A stretch of 25,117 nt of DNA, taken from contig DATLXH010000093.1 of assembly GCA_035576005.1 (NCBI GenBank), positions 1 to 25,117 on the forward strand, given 5' to 3'. The translations under genes and the position numbers were made by a program. Shown here in pieces: positions 7,060 to 14,854 of the stretch (positions are counted from its first letter, which is position 1; the number at the start of each line of letters is the position of its first letter). The notes below the pieces were generated by a model. It saw nothing but the letters and a program-made list of their open reading frames with translations. It was not told the DNA's origin and ran no database searches. The stretch is from DATLXH01 sp035576005 (GTDB lineage: Bacteria; Acidobacteriota; Thermoanaerobaculia; Gp7-AA8).

Positions 7060-8667
7060 TTACATTCTGAATATGCCGAACTTCGGATCCGGAATCGGTG
7101 CGTTGGAAGCGATCGCCAGTCCCAGCCCCAGAACCGCGCGGGTATCGGCCGGATCGATCACTCCGTCGTCCCACAGACGCGCGGTGCTGTAGTAGGGACT
7201 GCCCTCCGTCTCGTACTTTGCGAGCACGGGATCGGCGATGCTTCTCTCTTCCTGCGGCGTGAACGTCTTGCCCTCCCGGGCAAGCTGGTCTTTCTTGACT
7301 GTGGTGAGGACACCGGCGGCCTGCTCCCCTCCCATGACGCTGATCCGCGCATTCGGCCACATCCAGAGAAATCGAGGATCGTAGGCACGGCCACACATCC
7401 CGTAGTTGCCGGCGCCGAATGATCCTCCAATGATTACGGTGAACTTCGGCACGTTCGAGTTGGCAACGGCGTGAACCATCTTGGCTCCATCTTTCGCAAT
7501 GCCGCCCCTCTCGTACTGCTTTCCGACCATGAAGCCTGTGATGTTCTGCAGAAAAAGCAAAGGGATCTTGCGCTCGTTGCAGAGCTCGATAAAGTGCGTG
7601 GCTTTCAGTGCAGACTCGCTGAACAGCACGCCGTTATTTGCAAGGATTCCGATCTGATAGCCGAAGATGCGTGCGAATCCCGTTACCAGAGTCGGCGCGT
7701 AGCGTTCCTTGAACTCGTGGAATCTTGAACCATCGACGACTCGCGCGATGACTTCGCGTACGTCATATGGTTTTCGGATGTCCCTCTCGATGACACCGTA
7801 GACCTCTTTGACATCGAATGCCGGCTCTTCGCTTTCGATTCTCGACAGCGACATGGGCATCGCCGGCGGAAGGTTCTCGACGATATTTCTCACGATTGAG
7901 ATCGCGTGAGCATCATCCTCGGCAAGGTGATCCGCGACCCCTGAGATTCGGGTGTGCACATCCGCTCCACCCAGCTCTTCCGCGGTAACTTCTTCGCCCG
8001 TCGCGGCACGAACCAGTGGAGGTCCGCCCAGGAAGATTGTTCCAGTCCCCTTCACGATCACTGCTTCGTCCGACATGGCGGGCACGTAAGCACCTCCCGC
8101 CGTGCAAGATCCCATGACCGATGCAATTTGCGGGATCCCCATCGAAGACATCCGCGCCTGGTTGAAAAAGATCCGACCGAAGTGTTCCCGATCGGGAAAG
8201 ACCTCGGCTTGTAATGGTAGAAATGCTCCGCCGGAATCGACCAGGTAAATGCAGGCCAGACGGTTCTGGAGCGCGATTTCCTGAGCCCGGACGTGCTTTT
8301 TCACCGTCATCGGGAAGTAGGTTCCCCCCTTGACGGTCGCATCGTTCGCGATGATGAGGCAGTCGCGCCCTCGCACACGACCTATGCCGGTGATGACCCC
8401 GGCGGAGGGAGCGCCGCCTTCGTACATGTCATCGGCGGCAAGGGCCGAGCATTCGAGGAACGGTGTCCCCTCGTCCAGCAGGAGCTTGATTCTTTCTCTC
8501 GCGGGCAGCTTCCCCTGCTCACGGTGGCGGTCGAGGTATTTGGCCCCTCCACCAAGGCGGACCTTCTCGAGCCGGAGCCTGAGGTCCCCAACGAGCGAAA
8601 CCATTTGATCGCGATTGGCTTTGAAGTCGTCGCTGGACGGGTCGAGGTGCGTTTCAAGTCTTTCCAT
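7060..8667 (-). CDS. Acyl-CoA carboxylase carboxyltransferase (methylcrotonoyl-CoA carboxylase beta type)
   Basis: 535 residues, the usual length of the beta subunit of 3-methylcrotonoyl-CoA carboxylase and close relatives. It transfers CO2 from carboxybiotin to an acyl-CoA. Visible hallmarks are GGGAKYLDRHREQGKLPARE near residue 40, MGSCTAGGAYVPAMSDE in the N-terminal half, and GGSFGAGNYGMCGRAYDPR followed by FLWMWPNARISVMGG in the C-terminal half. The last signature is typical of methylcrotonoyl- and geranoyl-CoA carboxylases rather than propionyl-CoA carboxylase. The start overlaps the stop of the hydratase-like gene by 14 nt. No biotin carboxylase/biotin carrier (alpha) gene lies in the window. 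Likely role: leucine or other branched acyl-CoA breakdown; the exact acyl group is not proven. In Pseudomonas the equivalent gene is liuB. Confidence 0.93.
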   Translation of the reverse strand: MERLETHLDPSSDDFKANRDQMVSLVGDLRLRLEKVRLGGGAKYLDRHREQGKLPARERIKLLLDEGTPFLECSALAADDMYEGGAPSAGVITGIGRVRGRDCLIIANDATVKGGTYFPMTVKKHVRAQEIALQNRLACIYLVDSGGAFLPLQAEVFPDREHFGRIFFNQARMSSMGIPQIASVMGSCTAGGAYVPAMSDEAVIVKGTGTIFLGGPPLVRAATGEEVTAEELGGADVHTRISGVADHLAEDDAHAISIVRNIVENLPPAMPMSLSRIESEEPAFDVKEVYGVIERDIRKPYDVREVIARVVDGSRFHEFKERYAPTLVTGFARIFGYQIGILANNGVLFSESALKATHFIELCNERKIPLLFLQNITGFMVGKQYERGGIAKDGAKMVHAVANSNVPKFTVIIGGSFGAGNYGMCGRAYDPRFLWMWPNARISVMGGEQAAGVLTTVKKDQLAREGKTFTPQEERSIADPVLAKYETEGSPYYSTARLWDDGVIDPADTRAVLGLGLAIASNAPIPDPKFGIFRM

Positions 8668-9403
8668 AAGTCCCTGAGTTGCGATTGTGACGTGACTCCG
8701 CGAGATCGAGCTCGGCCAGACGCTGCCCGAGGAGTAGCAGTGAATCGGGCGACAACCTCTGGCGCACGGATGCGAGGCGCTTGACCCGTCTGGCCCACTG
8801 TGAATTCCTTAACGCACAATCGATGATGTCTCGCTCCTCACCGCCCCCAGCAGGAACGACAGAGTCGACCAGACCCGCACGGAGGGCATCGCTGGAAGTG
8901 ATGATCTGATTTGCAAGGAAAAGGTCTGTCGCCGCCGATCGGTCCAGAAGGTCGCGCCATCGGCTGGTCCCACCGAATCCCGTGACGATCCCGAGGCGCG
9001 CACCCGGATGCGAAAAACGCGAACGCTCAGTAGCGAAGCGGAGATCGAAAGCCAGCGCAAGGTCGAGTGCGCCACCAAAGCAGTCGCCGTCGATGAGTGC
9101 AAGGGTGAGGAACGGAAGGCGAGCGATCGATTCCATCACGCTCTGGCCAAGATGAGAAAATCGCTCCGCGTCTTCAGCGTTGAATCCCGACATCTCGCGG
9201 ATGTCGGCTCCCGCCGCGAACAGAGCTTCGCGCGCACTGCGCAGAATCAAAAGGTCGAGGTCCGAAGGGAGCGCAGCGATCAACCCATCGAGCTCGGCGA
9301 GTGCGGCAGTGGAGAGCACGTTCATCCCGCCATCGTCGAAAACGATGGTGAGCTGTCGTCCTTCGGCCTGCGCCGAGAAGCGTCCAGCGATCTGAGGTGT
9401 CAC
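8654..9403 (-). CDS. Enoyl-CoA hydratase/isomerase-family protein with altered active site
   Basis: 249 residues with the crotonase fold. GADIREMSGF supplies the first oxyanion-hole loop, and DGDCFGGALDLALAFDLRFA the second. Aligned by eye with mitochondrial enoyl-CoA hydratase, the first catalytic Glu (in GGGCELA) is Asp here (GGALDLA), and the second (PEILLGT) is Gly (HPGARLGI). A plain hydratase mechanism is therefore doubtful; it may be an isomerase, lyase or methylglutaconyl-CoA hydratase variant. The GTG start at 9403 overlaps the stop of the upstream B12-subunit gene (GTGA), and its end overlaps the carboxyltransferase start, so translation is coupled on both sides. Placement next to the carboxyltransferase suits leucine catabolism, in which the next step is a hydratase. 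Confidence 0.88.
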   Translation of the reverse strand: MTPQIAGRFSAQAEGRQLTIVFDDGGMNVLSTAALAELDGLIAALPSDLDLLILRSAREALFAAGADIREMSGFNAEDAERFSHLGQSVMESIARLPFLTLALIDGDCFGGALDLALAFDLRFATERSRFSHPGARLGIVTGFGGTSRWRDLLDRSAATDLFLANQIITSSDALRAGLVDSVVPAGGGEERDIIDCALRNSQWARRVKRLASVRQRLSPDSLLLLGQRLAELDLAESRHNRNSGTYGKT

Positions 9404-9798
9404 CGAGTGACAGCCTGGCGGATGGCGTCGACCGCCGTCGAGGTCAGAGTGCCGGGAAGGAAGATCTCACGAATCCCCAGCGCCTTGAGTTTCGCGACGT
9501 CCTGCTCCGGAATGATCCCGCCGGCGAAGACCGCGACATCTTCCGCGCCCTCAGCTTTGAGCAGCCTCATGATCTCGGGAAAGAGAACGTTGTGGGCACC
9601 CGAGAGGATCGAGAGCCCGATCGCGTCAACATCTTCCTGCACTGCGGCGGAGACGATTTGTTCCGGCGTCTGGCGCAGGCCGGTGTAGATCACTTCCATC
9701 CCCGCATCCCGCAGCGCCCGTGCGATGATCTTGGCACCGCGGTCGTGGCCGTCCAGCCCCGGCTTCGCGATGAGCACGCGAATTTTCTTCTCGGTCAT
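9400..9798 (-). CDS. Cobalamin-binding subunit of a methylmalonyl-CoA-type mutase
   Basis: 132 residues, the size of stand-alone B12-binding subunits of acyl-CoA mutases. LDGHDRG carries the DxHxxG motif (D16, H18, G21) whose His ligates cobalt; SILSGAH (about 63-69) and FAGGIIP are the other corrinoid-pocket loops. It should pair with a separate catalytic large subunit, which is not in the window, to rearrange methylmalonyl-CoA/succinyl-CoA or isobutyryl-CoA. The start at 9798 has GAGAGGTG just upstream and lies 4 nt after the GNAT stop; an upstream ATG in frame (9846) lies inside the GNAT gene and is less likely. It sits second in the five-gene operon. Confidence 0.9.
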   Translation of the reverse strand: MTEKKIRVLIAKPGLDGHDRGAKIIARALRDAGMEVIYTGLRQTPEQIVSAAVQEDVDAIGLSILSGAHNVLFPEIMRLLKAEGAEDVAVFAGGIIPEQDVAKLKALGIREIFLPGTLTSTAVDAIRQAVTR

Positions 9799-9802
9799 GT
9801 CG

Positions 9803-10390
9803 TCACCTCTCCCCGTCTCTGAAAACCGAGAGGATGAGAATGTCATGGAACGTTCCTTCCCGGTAGAACTCCTTGTGCAGCTTTCCTTCCTGAACGAAAC
9901 CGTGGCTCTCGAGCAACCTCTTCGCCCGCTCGTTGTAGTCGAACACGTTGATTTTCAACTTCGACAGGTTCATCTCGTTGAAAGCGAAGTGAACCATCGT
10001 TTTCACCACGTCTGAGCCGAAGCCTTTGTTCCAGGCTGACGGCTCGCCAATGAAGAGGCCGAAGTACGCGGTGCGGGAAACCCAGTCGATATCGTGGATG
10101 GACGCATTCCCGATGTGGTCGCGCGACTCCCGGTTCTCGATTGCAAAATGGCGTGCCCCTTCCGAACCGCGCACGGCCTCATCAAGCCAGAGCGCCTCAT
10201 GGTCGAACGCCATCGGATAACGAGATTTGAGGGTCCTGACGATATTCGGATCGTTCATCCATCGGTAGCAACGCTCCAGATCCGATGGTTCCAGAGCTCG
10301 CAGGATCGTGAGCTCACCCGCAATCATGAACCCACCCTTGCCACGCTCGTTCGGTTGCGGAGCGAGGTCCCGGGCAATCTTCTTCGTCAT
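9803..10390 (-). CDS. GNAT-family N-acetyltransferase (RimJ/RimL-like)
   Basis: 195 residues. TILRALEPSDLERCYRW at the N-terminus and WNKGFGSDVVKTMVHFAF (about 120-137, the acetyl-CoA pyrophosphate loop) identify a GNAT protein; INVFDYNERAKRLLESHGF is the usual C-terminal half of the RimJ/RimL group. Target unknown: protein N-termini, antibiotics or small amines are possible. It is the first gene of the acyl-CoA operon. Two starts are possible. The ATG at 10390 lies 8 nt after a TATAAT box, so it would give a leaderless message. The ATG at 10327 (before IAGELTILR) has AGGGTGGG upstream and would leave a leader of about 60 nt. Family alignments usually begin near the second. Confidence 0.85.
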   Translation of the reverse strand: MTKKIARDLAPQPNERGKGGFMIAGELTILRALEPSDLERCYRWMNDPNIVRTLKSRYPMAFDHEALWLDEAVRGSEGARHFAIENRESRDHIGNASIHDIDWVSRTAYFGLFIGEPSAWNKGFGSDVVKTMVHFAFNEMNLSKLKINVFDYNERAKRLLESHGFVQEGKLHKEFYREGTFHDILILSVFRDGER

Positions 10391-10398
10391 GCGCGGCG

Positions 10399-10426
10399 AT
10401 TATAGGGATTCGGGACGAGTTGTGAA
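10399..10426 (-). promoter_or_regulatory. Sigma70-type promoter of the acyl-CoA operon
   Basis: On the minus strand TTCACA (10426-10421) and a perfect TATAAT (10404-10399) are 16 nt apart. The predicted start of transcription falls at about 10392, at or next to the ATG at 10390. No B12 riboswitch or other leader structure could fit, so control is presumably at this promoter. The region 10427-10634, between this and the response regulator, shows no gene. Confidence 0.7.
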
Positions 10427-10634
10427 GCGCGGGAAGTTACCGGGAGGGAGCATACCGCCGTCATGTGCCTTGGAGTCTCGACGCTCTCGGGTACTGCGAG
10501 CCCTCATGCACTTTTCATGCGCACGCGCCAAACCTGTGCAATCCGATCTCTATCTGGCCTCGTAAGGTTATTGGAGATTGAGATTCCGCCGGTCGAACTT
10601 CTGAGATCGACCGCCACCAGCACCAGGAGACAGT

Positions 10635-11366
10635 TTGAGCAGACTCGGAGGATTTGATCAGGGAATGAACATCTCGTCGCAGAAAGCCGGCTTCTCCGGC
10701 TTGGGAAAAGGTGATGCCAGGGTGGCTGCATCCATTCTCATCGTCGATGAGCATGAGATGCTCCGAGCAGGCATTAAGCTCTTACTGAGCGCTCCCGGGT
10801 CCAGCATGGTCGTTGGCGGAGAAGCTTCGAATGCGAGTCAGGCACTGGAGCTTCTTCTTCTCGGCGAGTGGAACCTGATCGTTCTGGACACGGTCCTTCC
10901 CGATCAGAACGGACTCGATTTCATTCGCAAGATCAAGGGACTGTACCCCTCGCTTCCCGTCCTGGTCTTCACGGGCAATCGTAGCGACTGCGCCAGGGCT
11001 TTCCGCGCCGGTGCTTCCGGATACATCACGAAAGATGCGTCCGGTGTTGAGCTCGTTGCAGCGTTTCGGACCCTGATCGCCGGGGGGACCTGGGTGGGCG
11101 AGTCGGTACCAGTCAGGTCCAGTTGTGAAGAAGACTCCGCCGAGCTTCACGGCAGACTATCTCCGCGGGAGCGCGAGGTCATGGAAATGATCCTGTCCGG
11201 ACAACGACCGAAAGAGATCGCCTGTCAGCTGAACGTAAGCATCAAGACAGTCAGTACCCATCGCACGCGTCTCATGAAAAAACTTGGTGTGGACGACAGT
11301 CTCAGTTTGATTCGCTACGCGATCCGCCATCAGCTCACTCCCGATGGCGCGGAATCATTCGACTGA
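10635..11366 (+). CDS. NarL/LuxR-family response regulator
   Basis: 243 residues from TTG 10635, which has AGGAG 5 nt before it; ATG 10665 (with GGAGG 13 nt away) is the alternative. The receiver domain spans about 31-155: acidic pocket D38, phosphoacceptor D85 (VLDTVLP), T113 (VFTG) and K133 (ITKD). The C-terminal LuxR helix-turn-helix (about 173-235) reads LSPREREVMEMILSG followed by KEIACQLNVSIKTVSTHR. It should bind DNA as a phosphorylation-dependent dimer. No cognate histidine kinase gene is adjacent, so it is an orphan regulator. It could control the exported-protein genes that follow, but nothing in the sequence shows this. Confidence 0.92.
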   Translation: MSRLGGFDQGMNISSQKAGFSGLGKGDARVAASILIVDEHEMLRAGIKLLLSAPGSSMVVGGEASNASQALELLLLGEWNLIVLDTVLPDQNGLDFIRKIKGLYPSLPVLVFTGNRSDCARAFRAGASGYITKDASGVELVAAFRTLIAGGTWVGESVPVRSSCEEDSAELHGRLSPREREVMEMILSGQRPKEIACQLNVSIKTVSTHRTRLMKKLGVDDSLSLIRYAIRHQLTPDGAESFD

Positions 11367-11534
11367 CGCTGGAACGAAATGGACGGATTAGTAGGACAAG
11401 TCTGACACAAGTATTCGATAAAAGAACACCTTTGCGGCCCGATATGGTTCGCGGAATGCAGTAGCGACATATGAGCATCGAACTGGGCATACGCGGAGTC
11501 TAACAACACGCGAATCCCTATCACTGGAGGAAAC

Positions 11535-12992
11535 ATGATCAAGAAGAGAATTACGCAGTTGCTCTGCGCAGTGACACTGGCAGTACCGATGAGCCTTCTG
11601 GCATCGTCTCACCGGGAAGCTCCGCTCATCACCGAGGATCCAACCGCGGATAACACCGATGTTTACGCGTTTCGCAGCCCTGACGCTCCGGACACCGTAA
11701 CGATCATCGCGAACTTCTCGCCTCTGTCGGAAGCTTCCAACGCACCGAATTTCTACAGTTTTTCGAACAGCGCAGTCTACGAGATTCACATCGATAACAA
11801 CGGCGATGCGAATGAAGATGTCACGTATCAGTTCCGTTTCCGTCGGGACGTCAGAAACCTCGACTCGCATGTCTATAACAGCGGACCGGTTCTGACTCCG
11901 AACTCTGCGAACCTGAACGTTCGCCAGTTCTACACGGTCAACCGCGTTACGGGCAATCGCCGTAGCGGAACGTCCACGAGCCTGGGCGGCAATTTTCAGG
12001 TCGCTCCCGCCAACATCGGCCCGAAATCGACTCCTGATTATGCATCTCTCGCCCAGTCGGTAGTTGGAGGCCTCGTCGACGGCACCGGTAAGGTGTTCGC
12101 CGGACCTCGCGACGATCCATTCTTCGTCGATATCGGCTCGATCGGTGATCTCCTGACCCTCCGTCCGGTTCAGCAGCTCCACCTGGTTGCACCCATCTCA
12201 CCCTCATCTCCTGGCGTAGATGGTCTTCGTGGCTACAATGTCATGTCGATCGCCATTCAGGTCCCGATCACTCAGCTGACGGCTGGCGGCACCACTCCGG
12301 GGTCGGCAACGGCCAGCAACGCGGTCATCGGCGTCTGGTCCACTTCCAGCCGCGGGCGCCTCACTCTTCTGAACACCAATGGAATTCCCCGTACCAGTCT
12401 GAGCGGCCTGGCTCAGGTTTCCCGGCTGTCGCACCCTCTGGTGAACGAATTGGTCATCCCGCTCCGTTTCAAGGACATCTTCAATTCGTCAGAGCCGAAG
12501 GGCGACAAGCCGTTGTTCGATACCGTCGCCGGGTTTCGAAATGCCATCCTCGATCCGGAAGTCCCAAAGCTCCTGAAGATTTTCTACAACATCGATTCTC
12601 CCCCAGCACCCCGTAACGATCTGGTGCAGGTCTATCTGACCGGAATCCCGGGAGCGACCATGCCTCCGAACGTGGTTCCTGCTGAAATGCTTCGTCTCAA
12701 CGTTGCTGTCCCCGTTACCGCGGCCGCTTCCATCAACCGGATGGGTGTCATCGCTGGAGATCTTGGTGGTTTCCCCAACGGTCGTCGTCTTGCTGACGAC
12801 GTCGTCGACATCACTCTTCAGGTGTTTGCCGGCAAACTCGTTCCTGGCTTCGACCGAGCACCGAACAATGCCTTGACCGACGGTGTCAACACCAACGACA
12901 AAGCGTTCCTTGCGACGTTCCCTTACACCGCACTGCCGCTCCAGGGCTTCGAGAGTCGCCCGCACGCCAACAACAACCCAAACACTCCTTAA
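11535..12992 (+). CDS. DUF4331-family exported protein
   Basis: 485 residues. Signal peptide (KKRITQLLCAVTLAVPMSLLA in two parts: basic start, then hydrophobic core to about residue 23). The mature N-terminus SSHREAPLI (24-32) and DNTDVYAFRSPD (39-50) are the hallmark of DUF4331. Members are exported, and their biochemical role is unknown. Aromatic-poor, beta-rich sequence with acidic loops (DNNGDANED) could bind calcium. A perfect GGAGGA ribosome site lies 6 nt before the ATG. The 168-bp gap upstream shows no hairpin or clear promoter. Followed by a second exported protein after a stable hairpin, so the two may be co-transcribed. Confidence 0.9.
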   Translation: MIKKRITQLLCAVTLAVPMSLLASSHREAPLITEDPTADNTDVYAFRSPDAPDTVTIIANFSPLSEASNAPNFYSFSNSAVYEIHIDNNGDANEDVTYQFRFRRDVRNLDSHVYNSGPVLTPNSANLNVRQFYTVNRVTGNRRSGTSTSLGGNFQVAPANIGPKSTPDYASLAQSVVGGLVDGTGKVFAGPRDDPFFVDIGSIGDLLTLRPVQQLHLVAPISPSSPGVDGLRGYNVMSIAIQVPITQLTAGGTTPGSATASNAVIGVWSTSSRGRLTLLNTNGIPRTSLSGLAQVSRLSHPLVNELVIPLRFKDIFNSSEPKGDKPLFDTVAGFRNAILDPEVPKLLKIFYNIDSPPAPRNDLVQVYLTGIPGATMPPNVVPAEMLRLNVAVPVTAAASINRMGVIAGDLGGFPNGRRLADDVVDITLQVFAGKLVPGFDRAPNNALTDGVNTNDKAFLATFPYTALPLQGFESRPHANNNPNTP

Positions 12993-13000
12993 ACAGCACG

Positions 13001-13035
13001 AGCGCTGGCGGCTGAGTCTTCGGCCGCCGGTCGCT
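13001..13035 (+). other. Intercistronic hairpin
   Basis: AGCG-GGCGGC and GCCGCC-CGCT arms, separated by short internal loops, form a stem between the two exported-protein genes. There is no T-tract, so partial termination or 3'-end protection is more likely than full termination. Confidence 0.4.
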
Positions 13036-13069
13036 TCCCTGTCACGCAGCAATTTCGAGAGGATCTTCT

Positions 13070-13978
13070 ATGAACAAAACCTTGCGCTTCGCAGTACTCG
13101 CGCTCGCACTGCTGCTACCAGTCGGGGCCGCACAAGCGAATCATTACGCGGACTTTTACGTCATTCCAACCACGGCTCACGTGATTGGCGCAAACAACAC
13201 ACTCTTCATGACCGATATCGCCATCCAGAATATTCAGTCGACGCCGTTGACCGTTGATCTGATTTTCGTGGAGACCGGGGAGAACAACCCCGACAACATC
13301 TTCCCCATCGTGCCGTCAGGCAACACAGGAACAAGCAGCTTCGTCGTTCCGGCCGGCGGGAATCTATTGATCAAGGACGTGCTGGCCGGCTTCACCGGTG
13401 GCCGGACAACGCCGAACAACATCGTCGGCGCAATCCTCATTGGCTCGCAGGACTCCCGCGCATTTGCCGTCACCAGCAGGACCTACAGCTCAAAAAATGG
13501 TGGCACGGTCGGAGTTACGGTTCCACCCGTCCGCGACTTTCTCACCATGGCGTCAGGCAACACCAACACAGCGATGGCCGTAGCCTACGTCCCTGGCCTC
13601 ATCGTCAACTCCCAGTATCGTACAAACCTCGGCTTCGTCGCCGCGAACATCGGCTCCGAGCCGCTCTTTGTCGAAGTGACGTTGCGCAACGCGACCGGTC
13701 CGATCCTCAATGGCAGACGGACGTTTCAGGTCGCAGCGGGGAATATCTCCCAGGTTCAGTTCAGCAGCCGCGCCGTCTCTGACTCGACATTCGACATCGG
13801 CAGCGCCGATTTTCGCATTGTCCAAGGCTCCGGTTCCGTGGCTCCATTCGCCACAGTCATCGACAATGTCACTCAGGATCCTGTTTACATTGCAGGCGTG
13901 TTCCCACCGAACAACAACCTGACTCTCGCGACCTCATTCCTTCGCGGGATCTTCAGCCGCGCCACTGCAACCCGATAG
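13070..13978 (+). CDS. Uncharacterised exported beta-rich protein
   Basis: 302 residues with a clear signal peptide ending in AAQANHYA. The mature part begins with FYVIPTTAHVIGANNTLFMT and DIAIQN, a pattern I associate with uncharacterised secreted proteins of Acidobacteria; I cannot name a domain. The rest is Ser/Thr/Asn-rich with alternating beta-strands (probably an Ig-like sandwich repeated twice, about 30-150 and 165-290). No cysteines after the signal peptide, no C-terminal anchor, so it is probably released or periplasmic. GAGAGGA precedes the ATG. It follows DUF4331 by 77 nt, and a strong terminator closes the unit. Confidence 0.8.
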   Translation: MNKTLRFAVLALALLLPVGAAQANHYADFYVIPTTAHVIGANNTLFMTDIAIQNIQSTPLTVDLIFVETGENNPDNIFPIVPSGNTGTSSFVVPAGGNLLIKDVLAGFTGGRTTPNNIVGAILIGSQDSRAFAVTSRTYSSKNGGTVGVTVPPVRDFLTMASGNTNTAMAVAYVPGLIVNSQYRTNLGFVAANIGSEPLFVEVTLRNATGPILNGRRTFQVAAGNISQVQFSSRAVSDSTFDIGSADFRIVQGSGSVAPFATVIDNVTQDPVYIAGVFPPNNNLTLATSFLRGIFSRATATR

Positions 13979-14000
13979 TACTCGCAGCATTGATTTCCAG

Positions 14001-14033
14001 AAGGGCGGCGGACGATAGGTCTGCCGCCCTTTT
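14001..14033 (+). terminator. Rho-independent terminator
   Basis: AAGGGCGGCGGAC (14001-14013) and GTCTGCCGCCCTT (14019-14031) pair with one G/T mismatch around a 5-nt loop, followed by TT and a T-rich tail. It lies 22 bp after the exported-protein stop. Confidence 0.85.
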
Positions 14034-14194
14034 GCTTTGCATCAGGATTTCGATCCCCTCCTTCTCCGCACCATGCCACTTCGCCACGTTCTCTTTCCAT
14101 CTCAAATAGGGACCGGGGCGGCCAGGAAGGAATCCGACTTGCAAACTTCAACGGCCATGATGAAGAGTCACGAATCTTGACGAACAGGGACGGA

Positions 14195-14854
14195 GTGAAA
14201 GCTCTGATTTTTGATATCGACGGCACACTGGTCGACTCGAATGATGTGCACGCGCACGCCTGGCAGGAGGCTTTCGAACATTTCGGCAAGAGGTTCGACT
14301 ACGCGTTGATTCGAAGCCAGATGGGTAAAGGTGGTGACCTCCTGGTTCCCGACATGCTGAGCGCGCGAGAAATCCGCAGCTTCGGCGATGAGCTCAAGGC
14401 CTTCCGCAAGGAGCTTTTCAGCAAGACCTACATGGAGCAGATCAAGCCGTTTCCCGGCATCCGGGAGGCGTTCGAGCGTCTCAAGGCGCACGGCATCGAG
14501 CTCGCGCTTGGAAGCTCAGGAGAGCCACACGAGGTAAAACACTACATCGAGCTACTGGGGATTGGAGATCTGATTGAAGCCTCTACCTCCAAGAAAGATG
14601 CTCAGTTCTCCAAGCCATCGCCCGAGATTTTTGAAGCCGCGATCGAGCAGTTGAAGGCATCAGACGACAAGATAGCGGCCGTCGGGGATACGCCTTACGA
14701 CATACTCGCCGCTCATCGAGCGAAAATCCCGGTCTTTGCCGTGCTATCAGGCGGATTCGATCGCGAGCAGCTTCACAAAGCGGAGATAATCTTCGATGAT
14801 GTGCCGGAGCTCGTAACCCGAGTCGAAGAGATTGATGAGTACTTCCGAACCTGA
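14195..14854 (+). CDS. HAD-superfamily phosphatase (beta-phosphoglucomutase-like)
   Basis: 219 residues. Motif I IFDIDGTLVDSN, motif II LGSSGE, motif III Lys in SKPSPEIFEAA and motif IV VGDTPYDILAA are all intact; a helical cap lies between motifs I and II (about 15-80). It resembles the phosphoglycolate phosphatase/beta-phosphoglucomutase branch; the substrate is unknown. The GTG at 14195 with AGGGA upstream gives the canonical start MKALIFDIDGT; TTG 14177 is an alternative adding six residues. Its last 20 bases overlap the start of the M19 dipeptidase gene, so the two are coupled. The 142 bp before it, after the terminator, shows nothing more than a possible promoter region. Confidence 0.9.
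   Translation: MKALIFDIDGTLVDSNDVHAHAWQEAFEHFGKRFDYALIRSQMGKGGDLLVPDMLSAREIRSFGDELKAFRKELFSKTYMEQIKPFPGIREAFERLKAHGIELALGSSGEPHEVKHYIELLGIGDLIEASTSKKDAQFSKPSPEIFEAAIEQLKASDDKIAAVGDTPYDILAAHRAKIPVFAVLSGGFDREQLHKAEIIFDDVPELVTRVEEIDEYFRT

Noticed and set aside
7058..7396. Upstream extension of the HAD gene
   Set aside because: It lies wholly inside the carboxyltransferase gene in another frame and is Arg/Gly-rich nonsense.
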